Source: an uncultured Eggerthellaceae bacterium (lineage in GTDB: Bacteria; Actinomycetota; Coriobacteriia; Coriobacteriales; Eggerthellaceae). From it: a DNA stretch of 64,000 bases. Each line of letters begins with the position of its first letter. Position 1 is the stretch's first letter. The DNA is taken from assembly GCA_934668515.1 (NCBI GenBank), contig CAKUNS010000004.1:16642-80641 (forward strand), read 5' to 3'. This document shows, one piece after another, positions 1 through 8,925 of the stretch. The position numbers and the translations under genes were made by a program. Below the pieces are notes generated by a model. The model saw nothing but the letters and a program-made list of their open reading frames with translations, did no database searches and was not told where the DNA came from.

Positions 1-24
1 GAAAATATCAGCGCGCCGCTTTTC

Positions 25-55
25 AATCTGCAATATGGTATGCATGTTGCAGATT
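25..55. promoter_or_regulatory. Perfect inverted repeat before the NifX-like gene
   Basis: Arms AATCTGCAA (25-33) and TTGCAGATT (47-55) form a 9-bp perfect inverted repeat with a 13-nt loop. The right arm ends a few bases before the Shine-Dalgarno GGAGGG of the next gene. It could be an operator or a 5' leader hairpin. There is no T-tract, so it is unlikely to be an upstream terminator. The function is inference. Confidence 0.4.
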
Positions 56-73
56 TAAGTGGAGGGAAAACCC

Positions 74-454
74 GTGGTAGTTGCAGTTTCCTGCGATGGT
101 TTGTCCATCGCGCCTTTTTTCACGCAGACCACTAGCTTCATGGTATACACCGTGGAGCGTGGCATCATCACCGATTGCAAGAATCTTCCCGCTCAGGGTC
201 TTGATGAAGCGGGCTTGAAAGAGCTGCTTCAGGCTATCAACGCCGATACTCTTATTGTGGGTCATATCGATTGCGCTTTGGCCGGCTCCATGTGCCATCA
301 GGGCATCGAGGTTATCGCCGACGCCGAGGGAGCGGCGCTCGACGTTACCAAGGCGTACCTGAGCAAATCGCTTACGGGCGTTCTTGACGCGTGCTTCCTG
401 TGCGACGAGGTCGACAATCAGGAACCTGACAACACCAAGCCGAAGAGCATCTAA
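74..454 (+). CDS. NifX/NifB-type dinitrogenase cofactor-domain protein
   Basis: A 126-residue single-domain protein of the NifB/NifX-type fold: an N-terminal beta strand, then SIAPFFTQTTSFMVYTVE, then an IVGHIDCALAGSMCHQGIEVI core, ending in an acidic tail. Family members bind or carry metal clusters (FeMo-cofactor precursors or Fe-S/thioferrate), but many stand-alone copies have unknown roles and no nif genes are visible here. The GTG at 74 is preferred over the in-frame GTG at 59 because GGAGGG (61-66) sits about 7 nt before it. The three Cys residues near the C-terminus (CFLCDE) and centre are possible metal ligands. It is followed directly by an intrinsic terminator. Confidence 0.65.
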   Translation: MVVAVSCDGLSIAPFFTQTTSFMVYTVERGIITDCKNLPAQGLDEAGLKELLQAINADTLIVGHIDCALAGSMCHQGIEVIADAEGAALDVTKAYLSKSLTGVLDACFLCDEVDNQEPDNTKPKSI

Positions 455-500
455 GCGTTCTCTGGTTGGTTTTCCAAAGCTTCGAAACAGTAAAACAGTA

Positions 501-537
501 AGGCGGTGCTGCTCAAGCGAGCGGCACCGCCTTTTTC
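501..537 (+). terminator. Rho-independent terminator
   Basis: Stem AGGCGGTGC / GCACCGCCT with a GC-rich loop, followed by TTTTTC. It ends the NifX-like transcript; the next gene lies convergently on the minus strand. Confidence 0.85.
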
Positions 538-576
538 GTTCAGCGCGTGGGGTGGGAGGCGGGAGAAGCCTCCTTG

Positions 577-3500
577 TTATTCAAATTCCTTTCGAATGGC
601 GCCACGTGTTTTAAGGCAGAGGACGGCAAGCGCGAGCGTCAAGGATGAGGCTGCAAGGGCGAAAAGCGGAAGAGCAGCTGCGCGATCGCCGGTGTTTGGT
701 ATTTGGGTGCTGGTGCTGCCGCCGCTCGATTCTGGCGCGTCAGACGAGCTTGGAGTGTCAGGCGAGGGAACGTGCTTGGGCTCGTCCGAAGGATCGGGAT
801 CGGGGCTCGGGCTAGGACTTGGGTCAGGATCTGGGTCAGGGTCGGGGCTCGGATCGGGGCCAGGTGCTGGCTCGGGGTCTTCCCATTGAGCATAGAGCGT
901 TACCGAAGCGCCCGCTTCGTCGCAAAGATTGACGACGCTTGCCTCATCGGCGAAGCTTTCGCCCGAGCCATCGCGCGTCGTGTTCCATCCAAGGAACTTC
1001 GAGTTCTCCAGGCCTTCGTTTTCGAATACGAACTGGCAGGGAGGCAAAGTGAATGACTGGTCGTAGGCTACCTCGAGCGATTGCATAGCGGGTCCACCAG
1101 CTAGATTGCCGTCAAAGTGCAGGAAGTATTCAATCGGTTCCCACTGGGCGTACAGGGTAATCGTTCCTGGAGAATCAAGAAGGTTCGTTACCTTCTGGGC
1201 GTCGGAATAGGCATCGCCCGTGCCATCGGCTGCGGTGTTCCAACCAGTGAAAACGTATCCCGTTCGCGCGAAGGTGTTCGCAGGGAGCTTTCCTTCAAAA
1301 CCGTAGGAAAGCCTTTGATCCGCCATCTCGCCTGACGCATCTGGCGCATTGGGGTCGAACGAGATTAGATAGTCGATGGGTTTAGAGTCGGCGCGCATCG
1401 TCAGCGGGCCGCGCATCACAACGGTTGTCGGGTTTGATGCTTCGGTTGCGCCATCGGCGTACTGCGCGATGGAGTCGACGCCCGTCCACTTATCGAATAG
1501 GTAACCCGACACACGCTCACGTGCTTGAAGCGATATCTCGCTTCCTTCCAGATAGACCTCTTTCGAGTTGATGGTTGCGGGCCACGAGGGGACGGTGTCA
1601 ACGCCGTCGAGGTTTCCGTCGAAGGCCGTCTCGAGTGTGTAGAAGTTCAACAAGATGACGTCTGCTTCATCGCCTACGGAAACTTCTTTGCCCGTGTCTT
1701 TTTTGTCAAAGAGGAGGCGGTACGTTCCTGCAGGAAGCAGCTCCGTGCTTCTTAGCGCGTAGTAGGGCTTTCCTTCTGAAGTCGCCCTCTGCTCGAACGG
1801 GGCGAAGACCGTGTCGCCGGAAGCTAATGTCAACCTGTCGGCCAAAGCGGTTACTGCTTGACCGTCAAGCGTTACGGTTATCGTCGCATCATGCTTCGTG
1901 TCCGACGTCTTCACCCACAGGGCGCGCAAGGTTAGTCCGATCGGCGAGCCTTCTGAATCTAGGCTGACGCTCCCGTCGTCGTTTTTGGCGCAGAGATTCG
2001 TCACCCACGCCTGATCTTTGATCGCGCCTCCTATAGATACATGGAGTGCCCATCCGACGAACTTGTACCCGTCCTTCACGAATGCGTTGGCGGGCAGTTG
2101 CGCGGTGGCACCGATTTCAAGTTGGAGATCGGCCATGGAGCCGCTGTCGGCACCGCCGCCGTCAAAGTGGACCGTGTACGTCCGTGGTTTCCATTGCGCA
2201 TAAAGGGTGACAACGTCGCCATCGGCGGCGGCTGAAATCGACGCCCAATCAAGATGGTCGTAGCTCGTGCCCGAACCGTCGGCTTCGGTGTTCCAACTGG
2301 AAATCTGGAAGCCGGGAAGAGCCAGCGTGCACCCTGCACCGATTTCGGTGAGATTTCCGGCTTCAACTTCGACGTCGTTGGGAACGTTGCCAGTGGGTGC
2401 AGAGCTTACGCTGGTCGGGACGTTCGCGTCGTAGTGGATGGTGAAGGACAGGGGGCGGGTTTGCGCATACAGCGTATAGAAGCTTCCAGCTCCCGAGGTA
2501 TCGGCGCCGCCTGCGTAGACCCAGTTGCTGTTCTCGTCAGTAAGTCGTGTGCCGTCGACGACGACGTTAGAAGCGAGCGTGCCATTTGGCTGCAGCACTT
2601 CGGTGCTTGTCCTCCTTGATTTGTCGGTGTAGAACTCCAGCACACGGCCGGGGGTCGTTGCGTTTTCGAAATGCTCGAGACCGTGTCCGTACAAGGCGAT
2701 TGCCTGGCCGTTTGTTCCTTCGCCATTTGCATCAAGCGTCAGCTTCGTAGAGGGGAAGAACGTCTTTCTTTCGCCAGGCGAAACCGACCCCGTATAAGGA
2801 ACATTCGCGCTGTTCACGCGCGCCGTAACGCGTTGAAGCGTTGTGCCACTGGGCAGCCAAGGGCAGAACAGCACTTCCTGATTGCCCGTGCCAAACTCGC
2901 TGTCGAGGCTTACTGCGACGACGCCATTCATTCCATAACCGCTGGTCAGACCATCAACAACAGCCGATGCGCCGCTCAAATCAAGGCGTACGTTCGTCAG
3001 CTCATCCATAACAGCCGTAGCGGGAGAAAGCTTGTTGCCGGCTGCATCGGTGGGAGTCACCTGAAACGTGCCCAGGTTGCTTATGGTGTTATCGGGTGCA
3101 ACAAGAATCGAGCCACCCGTGATAGTCGCCTTGAAGTACTTGTCTTTCTTGGTGCCGTAGCCGTTGCCGTTGCAGCCGAGTGCGCTTGCCTTGCTGCCGC
3201 CCTTGGCGATGATGGTCCCGCCACTGATGTCAACCGTTACGTAAGCCTGTGAACCCGGGCCGTTCGTGCCACCGCCACCAATGGCATGGGCGTGATCGGT
3301 CTGGGCGTACGCGCGGACGATGCCTCCAGAGATGGTGATGTTCTGGCGTCCCGGCGAATTACCGGAATTGCCAATTGCTGCAGGGTTGTTCGTGTCTCCG
3401 CCGAAAGCGGTGATATCCCCGCCTGAGATTTTGATGGACTTGCAATAGTGCTTGTCGATCGAGCCGCCTCCACTGCCAATGCCGCATCCGTATTTGCCGC

Positions 3501-4509
3501 CGACGGCCTTGACCGTTCCGCCCGAAATCGTAATGCCATCCACGATCGCGCGATACGCTCCACCAATGCCCGCGCCCGCACGCCCGCCTTCAGCGTAAAC
3601 GTTTCCGCCGGTAATGGCGATGGTGCCATGGGTCAGGGAGATCTCGTCGTATCCAGAACCGATGCCCGCCCCGCTGTAATTGCCGGTGCCGCCGTACGCA
3701 CGCACGGTTCCGCCCTCGATGCGGATTTTATTGAATGCTCCGTGAGAGCCCGATCCGATGCCTGCGCCGCCGCTCCCGCCATGCGCTTCAATCTCGGCGG
3801 TTCCTTTGATGGTGATGCCGGTTGTATGGTCCTTGCCAGCTCCGCCGCCAATGCCCGCGGCGTTCGTGCCGCCGTAGGCAATTACTTTTCCGCTTTCAAA
3901 CACCATGTTGCCCGTGGAGGCTTTTGACGTGTCAATGACGTAAAGACAGCTGCCAATACCTGCTGAACAGCTAGTATCAGGGGCTTTTGCGGTAATGGTG
4001 CCAGGGTTTGAAGGGTCGGCGGTTTTGAAGACAAGCTTCGTTTCGTTGCCTTCTTTTTGAATGGCGGGGGCGCCTAAGTAGCTGCCAAAGTACGCATTGG
4101 CGCCGGCCTCGCTGATAATGTTGACCGTGCCGCCCGCTTCTTCGATTTTGATGGAAGGGCAGCTGGCGCCTGTGTTGGCGGAAATCCCCGGGGTTATGTT
4201 CAGCCCATCGGCAAGGTACAGATCGACGTTGCCGACTTTCACATCAATCCAAACTTTCGAGCTGCTACCCGTTAGACGGTAGGCACCCGGTTCGATGATC
4301 TTGATGGTGGTGTTCGCTCCTTTGCCACTGATGTCGATGGTGGTGATGTCGGCCGCGAACGCCGGTTTGACGATAAGGGTGCAGCAAAGGACGAGTGATA
4401 GGAATAACAGAAAAGGCGTAAGGGCGAGACAGGCTGCGACCTGCGCTGAGTTTGATTTTTCGGGCAGAGGGGAACGGTGGGAAAGAGCGGATTCGATATG
4501 ACCTGTCAT
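577..4509 (-). CDS. Large sortase-anchored surface protein with InlB-type repeats
   Basis: 1310 residues. Residues 1-52 are a long export signal (hydrophobic core, predicted cleavage after PAFA). Residues about 100-460 are Gly-rich repeats, each built on GAGIGSG-like turns followed by ISGGTV-like strands, as in beta-helical or carbohydrate-binding surface regions. A linker follows, then four InlB/Listeria-Bacteroides-type repeats (each starting YDAN/FDGG/FDPN and ending LYAQW or similar, with a central GW or WNT). Next come a Pro/Asp/Ser-rich wall spacer, the sorting motif IPNTG at 1270-1274, a membrane helix and a basic tail. The motif is a variant of LPXTG, so covalent anchoring to peptidoglycan by a sortase is expected; no sortase gene is in the window. 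The ATG start has AAGGAGG about 6 nt upstream. Adhesion is a likely role; the ligand is unknown. Confidence 0.85.
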   Translation of the reverse strand: MTGHIESALSHRSPLPEKSNSAQVAACLALTPFLLFLSLVLCCTLIVKPAFAADITTIDISGKGANTTIKIIEPGAYRLTGSSSKVWIDVKVGNVDLYLADGLNITPGISANTGASCPSIKIEEAGGTVNIISEAGANAYFGSYLGAPAIQKEGNETKLVFKTADPSNPGTITAKAPDTSCSAGIGSCLYVIDTSKASTGNMVFESGKVIAYGGTNAAGIGGGAGKDHTTGITIKGTAEIEAHGGSGGAGIGSGSHGAFNKIRIEGGTVRAYGGTGNYSGAGIGSGYDEISLTHGTIAITGGNVYAEGGRAGAGIGGAYRAIVDGITISGGTVKAVGGKYGCGIGSGGGSIDKHYCKSIKISGGDITAFGGDTNNPAAIGNSGNSPGRQNITISGGIVRAYAQTDHAHAIGGGGTNGPGSQAYVTVDISGGTIIAKGGSKASALGCNGNGYGTKKDKYFKATITGGSILVAPDNTISNLGTFQVTPTDAAGNKLSPATAVMDELTNVRLDLSGASAVVDGLTSGYGMNGVVAVSLDSEFGTGNQEVLFCPWLPSGTTLQRVTARVNSANVPYTGSVSPGERKTFFPSTKLTLDANGEGTNGQAIALYGHGLEHFENATTPGRVLEFYTDKSRRTSTEVLQPNGTLASNVVVDGTRLTDENSNWVYAGGADTSGAGSFYTLYAQTRPLSFTIHYDANVPTSVSSAPTGNVPNDVEVEAGNLTEIGAGCTLALPGFQISSWNTEADGSGTSYDHLDWASISAAADGDVVTLYAQWKPRTYTVHFDGGGADSGSMADLQLEIGATAQLPANAFVKDGYKFVGWALHVSIGGAIKDQAWVTNLCAKNDDGSVSLDSEGSPIGLTLRALWVKTSDTKHDATITVTLDGQAVTALADRLTLASGDTVFAPFEQRATSEGKPYYALRSTELLPAGTYRLLFDKKDTGKEVSVGDEADVILLNFYTLETAFDGNLDGVDTVPSWPATINSKEVYLEGSEISLQARERVSGYLFDKWTGVDSIAQYADGATEASNPTTVVMRGPLTMRADSKPIDYLISFDPNAPDASGEMADQRLSYGFEGKLPANTFARTGYVFTGWNTAADGTGDAYSDAQKVTNLLDSPGTITLYAQWEPIEYFLHFDGNLAGGPAMQSLEVAYDQSFTLPPCQFVFENEGLENSKFLGWNTTRDGSGESFADEASVVNLCDEAGASVTLYAQWEDPEPAPGPDPSPDPDPDPDPSPSPSPDPDPSDEPKHVPSPDTPSSSDAPESSGGSTSTQIPNTGDRAAALPLFALAASSLTLALAVLCLKTRGAIRKEFE
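795..875. repeat. Simple-sequence tract coding the Asp-Pro/Ser-Pro spacer
   Basis: Degenerate 6-nt units of the GGATCG / GGGTCA / GGGCTC type (as read on the plus strand) code the alternating DP and SP dipeptides of the cell-wall spacer of the surface protein. Such tracts can change length by slippage in 6-nt steps without breaking the frame. Confidence 0.6.
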
Positions 4510-4604
4510 GGGACCCTCCTTGCGCAGTGCGAATCACCCTATTGTAGCATGCGCGGTGTTGTGGGCTTGTTTCCCGAGCGGTCGGAAGTGGGTGCTCGTC
4601 AACG

Positions 4605-4641
4605 TGAAAAGGCCCGCAACGGCCGGATGGCTATTGCGGGC
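4605..4641 (-). terminator. Terminator of the DEAD-box helicase gene
   Basis: Read on the minus strand, GCCCGCAA pairs with TTGCGGGC (8 bp) around a 14-nt loop and is followed by CTTTTC. It lies just downstream of the helicase stop codon. Confidence 0.7.
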
Positions 4642-4682
4642 GTTGTAGGTGAAAGCGGCGGGAATGTAATTGCCGATAGGCT

Positions 4683-6170
4683 TTAGCGACTGCGGCGTTT
4701 TTGCATGGCTGCACGGTGGGCGCGGCCGGGCCTCATGTCACTTGCGCCGGATGCTGCGCGCTTGGGGGCCTGCGACTGGTTCTGCTGCTTGGAGCCTTGC
4801 TGTTTGCCGCGTCCTTGGTTCTTGCGGTTGTTGACGGGGCGTTCGGGCTTGGCGCTGCCCCGGCCCTTGCGCTTGCCGTTGCCGCCCGCTGACGCCTTGG
4901 TTTCGTTCTTCTCGGCGTTTTCCTGGCGGCGTTTGGCCTTCTTCTGCTCGCGCTTGGCCAGTTCGCGTTTTGCCTGAGCAAGCTCAGGGTCGCGACGAGC
5001 TTGGGCGTTTTGGCTTTTCTGGACGGCCTCGGCTTCGGCGGCGGCGAAATCGAAATTGGCAAGCTCCATTTCGGGAATTTCTCGCTTGATGAGTTTTTGA
5101 ATGTCGCGCAGGGCCGATTCGGTGTCGGGGGATACGAAGGAGACCGCGAAACCGTTCTGGCCGGCACGGCCTGTGCGGCCGATGCGGTGGACGTAATCCT
5201 CAGGCTGAGAGGGAAGATCCATGTTGATGACGTAGTTCACTTCTGGGACGTCGATGCCGCGTGCCAAGACGTCGGTTGCCACGATGATGTTGGCCTCGCC
5301 GTTCGCAAAGCGCTCAAGAGCGCGCTTGCGCTGGTTCTGGCTGCGATCGGAGTGAATGGCCTCGACGGTGTAGCCGGCGCGCTTGAGGCGACGGCTCGTG
5401 GAATCGGCGCGGCTGCGCGTGCGTGCGAAGACGATGACGCGATCGGAACCCTTTTCTTCGAGGACTGCCTTAAGAAGGGCGGCTTTCACTGTTTGCGGGG
5501 TGCGGATGATGTACTGCTCGACCGTGTCGGCGGTTTCGCCCTTGTGAGCGATCTCGACGACGGTGGGGTCGTTGAGCAGCGATTTCATGTTGTTGGTGAT
5601 GGAACGGTCGATGGTTGCCGAGAACAGCAGCGTTTGGCGCTGCTTCGGGCATGCGGCGACGATCTTGCGCACAGCGGGCAGGAAGCCCATGTCAAGCATG
5701 CGGTCTGCCTCGTCAAGCACCAGCAGCGATACCTCCGAGAGGTTCACGGCCTTCTGATCCATGAGGTCGATCAGGCGGCCGGGCGTTGCGATGAGCACGT
5801 CGGTGCCGCGGCGCAGCTTCTCGATCTGTGGGTTATAGGAAAGACCGCCGACCACGGTGGTGATGCGGTGGTTCGTGTGCTGGGCGATTTGGCCGCATAC
5901 GGTGCCGATCTGGTCGGCAAGTTCGCGGGTGGGGGTGATGACCAGCATCAGCGGGCCGCGACCGCCCTTGGCATGGCCGAGCTTGTCCATGGAGGGAAGC
6001 GAGAAAGCGCCTGTTTTTCCGGTGCCGGTTTTCGCGGCCGCGATGATGTCGCGGCCTTCAAGAACAAGAGGAATCGCCTTCTCTTGAACGGGGGTGGGGC
6101 TGTCATAGCCCATGGATTTAACGGCCTCGAGCGTTTTCGCGCTCAGACCGAGTTCGTCGAAACGTTTCAA
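4683..6170 (-). CDS. DEAD-box ATP-dependent RNA helicase (RhlE/CshA-like)
   Basis: 495 residues with the full superfamily 2 motif set in order: Q motif (GYDSPTPVQEKAIP), Walker A AKTGTGKTG, PTRELA, TPGR, DEAD, SAT, then in the second RecA domain ARGIDVP and HRIGRTGRAG. The last ~110 residues are a disordered Lys/Arg/Gln-rich tail typical of RNA-binding extensions in this family. It should unwind short RNA duplexes during ribosome assembly or mRNA decay. The start is TTG at 6170, preceded by AGAGGT; no better start gives the complete Q motif. It is monocistronic, with its own terminator downstream and a tRNA gene upstream on the same strand. Confidence 0.93.
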   Translation of the reverse strand: MKRFDELGLSAKTLEAVKSMGYDSPTPVQEKAIPLVLEGRDIIAAAKTGTGKTGAFSLPSMDKLGHAKGGRGPLMLVITPTRELADQIGTVCGQIAQHTNHRITTVVGGLSYNPQIEKLRRGTDVLIATPGRLIDLMDQKAVNLSEVSLLVLDEADRMLDMGFLPAVRKIVAACPKQRQTLLFSATIDRSITNNMKSLLNDPTVVEIAHKGETADTVEQYIIRTPQTVKAALLKAVLEEKGSDRVIVFARTRSRADSTSRRLKRAGYTVEAIHSDRSQNQRKRALERFANGEANIIVATDVLARGIDVPEVNYVINMDLPSQPEDYVHRIGRTGRAGQNGFAVSFVSPDTESALRDIQKLIKREIPEMELANFDFAAAEAEAVQKSQNAQARRDPELAQAKRELAKREQKKAKRRQENAEKNETKASAGGNGKRKGRGSAKPERPVNNRKNQGRGKQQGSKQQNQSQAPKRAASGASDMRPGRAHRAAMQKRRSR

Positions 6171-6243
6171 AGTACCTCTAATCGTATTTATGTGGATGAT
6201 GGCCGTCGCGCGGTATTTCAGTAAGCGCGCTGGACGTCGACGG

Positions 6244-6278
6244 CAAAAATAAAACCCGCAACCACAGGGATGCGGGTT
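6244..6278 (-). terminator. Terminator downstream of tRNA-Glu
   Basis: Read on the minus strand, AACCCGCA pairs with TGCGGGTT (8 bp, loop about 10 nt) and is followed by TTATTTTTG. It separates the tRNA from the helicase gene. Confidence 0.8.
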
Positions 6279-6288
6279 CTGAAATCGG

Positions 6289-6363
6289 TGGTGCCCCCAA
6301 CGAGAATCGAACTCGTGTCTCAGCCTTGAAAGGGCCGCGTCCTGACCTCTAGACTATGGGGAC
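6289..6363 (-). tRNA. tRNA-Glu (anticodon UUC)
   Basis: A complete cloverleaf can be drawn: 7-bp acceptor (GTCCCCA with TGGGGGC, one T-G pair), an anticodon stem of 5 bp with loop CTTTCAA giving anticodon TTC, and a T-loop with TTCGATT. The 3' CCA is encoded. It has a terminator downstream. Confidence 0.95.
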
Positions 6364-6418
6364 GTGCAAAAGCCTGATTATTATTGCAAACAATGACAAT
6401 CAGCGCAAGGGGTTAAAT

Positions 6419-7387
6419 CTACGAATGTGTGTACTTTTGGTATGCATCGATCACGCGCAGCTCGTACTCCTTGCGGTTTCCCTTTACCACGGTGTCCAGA
6501 ATAAGGCCGCAGACCAGTGACAGAGCGGACAACATCATGAAGGCGATGGTAAGTATGGCGGTGGGGATGCGCGGGACCAAGCCCGTGGAGCCGAACTCGA
6601 CGATCAGTGGGATACCGCAGATCAGGCCGATGACGAAGAAGATCAGCGTCAGCCAGCCGAACAACGCGAACGGCTTGTAGTCCTTGAACAGCGACATGAT
6701 CATGCGCAGGACCTTGATGCCGTCGGACACGGTGTTGAGCTTGGATTCGGAGCCTTCGGGGCGATCGCGGTAGTCGATGGGGATCTGAGCGATGCGCCAG
6801 CCCTTGTCAACGGCATGGATGGAAAGCTCGGTTTCGATCTCGAAGCCGGGAGAGGTGACGGGCATGGTCTTGGCGAACACCTTGTTGTAGGCGCGATAGC
6901 CGGTCATGACGTCGCTGAAGTCAAAGCGGTAGATCATTTTGATAAGGCCGCGCACCAGGTCGTTTCCGAAACCGTGGAAAGCGCGGGTGTTCTCGGCGCC
7001 GTAGCTGCCGTTGGAAAGGCGGTCGCCGACGGTCATGTCGGCCTCGCCGCTCATAAGGGGCGCAAGCAATGCTGGGGCTGCTTCGGCGGGGTAGGTGTCG
7101 TCGCCGTCGACCATGATGTAATAATCGGCGTCGATGTCGCGCATCATCTGGCGGACGACGTTGCCTTTGCCCTGACGGGTCTCAAGGCGAACGACTGCGC
7201 CGTGTTCGCGCGCGATCTGGCCGGTTCCGTCTGCGGAATTGTTGTCGTAAACGTACACCGTGGCTCCGGGGAGAACGCGATGGAAGTCGTCGACGACCTT
7301 GGCGATGGTGACTGCTTCGTTGTAGCAGGGAATGATGACGGCAACGCTGCTGTAATCAGGCGTTTTATTGGCGTCGTTCTGGGGCAT
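6419..7387 (-). CDS. Dolichol-phosphate-mannose-synthase-like family 2 glycosyltransferase
   Basis: 322 residues. The N-terminal GT-A domain carries VIIPCYNEA, DNNSADGT and the metal-binding DGDDTYPAE, the pattern of GT2 enzymes that load a sugar onto a polyprenyl phosphate. Two or three hydrophobic segments at the C-terminus (about residues 240-300) anchor it in the membrane, and a short charged tail ends in DAYQKYTHS. The sugar is unknown; mannose or glucose on undecaprenyl phosphate for wall glycopolymers or protein glycosylation is likely from the family. The open frame continues 34 codons upstream through the tRNA-Arg gene; the ATG at 7387 (MPQNDANK) is the first that avoids it and has AAAGAAG upstream. 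Confidence 0.88.
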   Translation of the reverse strand: MPQNDANKTPDYSSVAVIIPCYNEAVTIAKVVDDFHRVLPGATVYVYDNNSADGTGQIAREHGAVVRLETRQGKGNVVRQMMRDIDADYYIMVDGDDTYPAEAAPALLAPLMSGEADMTVGDRLSNGSYGAENTRAFHGFGNDLVRGLIKMIYRFDFSDVMTGYRAYNKVFAKTMPVTSPGFEIETELSIHAVDKGWRIAQIPIDYRDRPEGSESKLNTVSDGIKVLRMIMSLFKDYKPFALFGWLTLIFFVIGLICGIPLIVEFGSTGLVPRIPTAILTIAFMMLSALSLVCGLILDTVVKGNRKEYELRVIDAYQKYTHS

Positions 7388-7427
7388 GGCCGCTTGCTTC
7401 TTTCCTATGTATGTGCGGAAGGAAAAC

Positions 7428-7504
7428 TGGCGCCCTAGGCAGGGTTCGAACCTGTGGCCTTCTGCTCCGGAGGCAGACGCTCTATCCAACTGAGCTACTA
7501 GGGC
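7428..7504 (-). tRNA. tRNA-Arg (anticodon CCG)
   Basis: Acceptor GCCCTAG pairs with CTAGGGC. The D-arm is GCTCAGTTGGATAGAGC, the anticodon stem TCTGC/GCAGA encloses CTCCGGA (anticodon CCG), the T-loop is TTCGAAC and CCA is encoded. One pair at the base of the T-stem is mismatched (A with C). It lies upstream of the glycosyltransferase on the same strand. Confidence 0.93.
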
Positions 7505-7602
7505 GCATCGATCGCTGATTATACGTTATCATGGCGCGTTGAAGCGCTTTGAGATAAAAGCTGCAAATGTGCTGCAAAGAGAAGAACGCAAAGGAGCATA
7601 CG

Positions 7603-8925
7603 GTGACGGATGCTATCAACGTGAAAATCGAGCGCATGGCGTACAGCGCCGATGCGGTCGGTCATCTCCCGTCGGGGAAGACCGTGTTCGTGGAAGGTGC
7701 TGCGCCGGGCGATGTCGTGTCGGTTGAGATCGTCGAGGAAAAGTCCTCGTTCGCCCGCGCCCGCCTGGTCGAGGTGGTGGAGGCGTCCCCCGATCGCGTG
7801 CCTCCGGCAAGTTTGAGCGATGCCATGACGGGCTCGGCCCCGTGGCAGCATATCGCTTACAGCGCCCAGCTTCGCGCGAAACGCGACAATGTGGTGTCCC
7901 AGCTCGTGCGCACGGCACATATCCCCGCCGAAGAGGCGGAGCGCATCGTTGCGCAAACGCTTCCGTCCAAGCGCGAGTGGGGTTATCGCAACAAGATCGA
8001 GATGGGGGCGAAGACGCGTCCCGATGGCAAGATCGACCTGGGTTTTTATCGTGAAGGCTCGCATGACTTGGTAACCGTTGACGAGACGCTGCTTGCGCAT
8101 AAGTCCATCCAGAAGGCCCCGAAAGCTCTTCGCGGCGCCATTCGCTATGCTCAGGGAAGCCAGGATCAGGGAATCTATCGCGTGGGTGTCAGGCACAGCC
8201 TGGTAACCGGCGACTTGGAGATCGCCCTTTGGACGGCCCCTGGCCCCTTTCCGCGTAGTCGCTTCGCGCAGATCCTGGGCAACTCGCTTAAGGCGACCAG
8301 CGTCGTGCGCGTGATGGCCGACCCGGGCAAAGCGCGCAAGATCAAGGGCGTCGAGACGCTTGATGGCCGTGGCTATTGGCGCGACCGCATCGGCGACGCG
8401 CAATTTTCCACGCAGGCTCCGTCGTTCTTCCAGGTGAACACCGCTCAGGCTGCCAAGCTGGTGGACAAGGTGATGGAAGGCCTTGGCGGCGTTGACGGCA
8501 AGTTCGTGGCCGATTTGTATGCCGGCGGGGGCACGTTCTCGATTCCGCTTGCCATGGCAGGTGCCGACGTCGTTGCGGTTGAGTCTGCGGGATCTTCCGT
8601 TCGAGACCTGCGTTTCAACGCCGATGCGAACGGCGTGTACGTCGATGTGGTGGGCGGCGACGCCGCGCGTGAGCTTCGTGAGCTCGGCCAGCTTGACGCG
8701 CTCGTGGTCGATCCTCCGCGTGCCGGCCTTGCCGACAGCGTGCCGGGTGACATCGCAGCGGCTGCGCCCGAGGCCGTCGCGTATGTCAGTTGCAACCCGT
8801 CTACATGGGCGCGCGACGTGGCGCGTTTCATGGAGCAGGGCTATGACCTGCAGCTTGCGACTCCGGTTGACTTGTTCCCCCAGACATACCACGTAGAGGT
8901 TGTAAGTATTTTCAAGCGCCGATAA
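7603..8925 (+). CDS. RlmD/TrmA-like RNA uracil-C5 methyltransferase lacking the Fe-S cysteines
   Basis: 440 residues. An N-terminal TRAM (OB-fold) domain (about 1-62) precedes a class I SAM methyltransferase domain with the glycine-rich SAM loop VADLYAGGGTFSIPLA, DPPRAGL, and the catalytic-Cys motif YVSCNPSTWARD. The family transfers a methyl group from SAM to C5 of uridine in 23S rRNA or tRNA; the target base cannot be told from sequence. Relatives such as E. coli RumA hold a 4Fe-4S cluster with C-x5-C-x2-C between these domains; here the aligned residues are Ser70, Thr76 and Ala79, so the cluster must be absent. The start chosen is GTG at 7603 with AAGGAG 6-7 nt upstream, not the ATG at 7567. 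Confidence 0.85.
   Translation: MTDAINVKIERMAYSADAVGHLPSGKTVFVEGAAPGDVVSVEIVEEKSSFARARLVEVVEASPDRVPPASLSDAMTGSAPWQHIAYSAQLRAKRDNVVSQLVRTAHIPAEEAERIVAQTLPSKREWGYRNKIEMGAKTRPDGKIDLGFYREGSHDLVTVDETLLAHKSIQKAPKALRGAIRYAQGSQDQGIYRVGVRHSLVTGDLEIALWTAPGPFPRSRFAQILGNSLKATSVVRVMADPGKARKIKGVETLDGRGYWRDRIGDAQFSTQAPSFFQVNTAQAAKLVDKVMEGLGGVDGKFVADLYAGGGTFSIPLAMAGADVVAVESAGSSVRDLRFNADANGVYVDVVGGDAARELRELGQLDALVVDPPRAGLADSVPGDIAAAAPEAVAYVSCNPSTWARDVARFMEQGYDLQLATPVDLFPQTYHVEVVSIFKRR

Noticed and set aside
5001..6224. 407-codon plus-strand frame opposite the DEAD-box helicase
   Set aside because: Antisense shadow; the helicase motifs are all on the minus strand.
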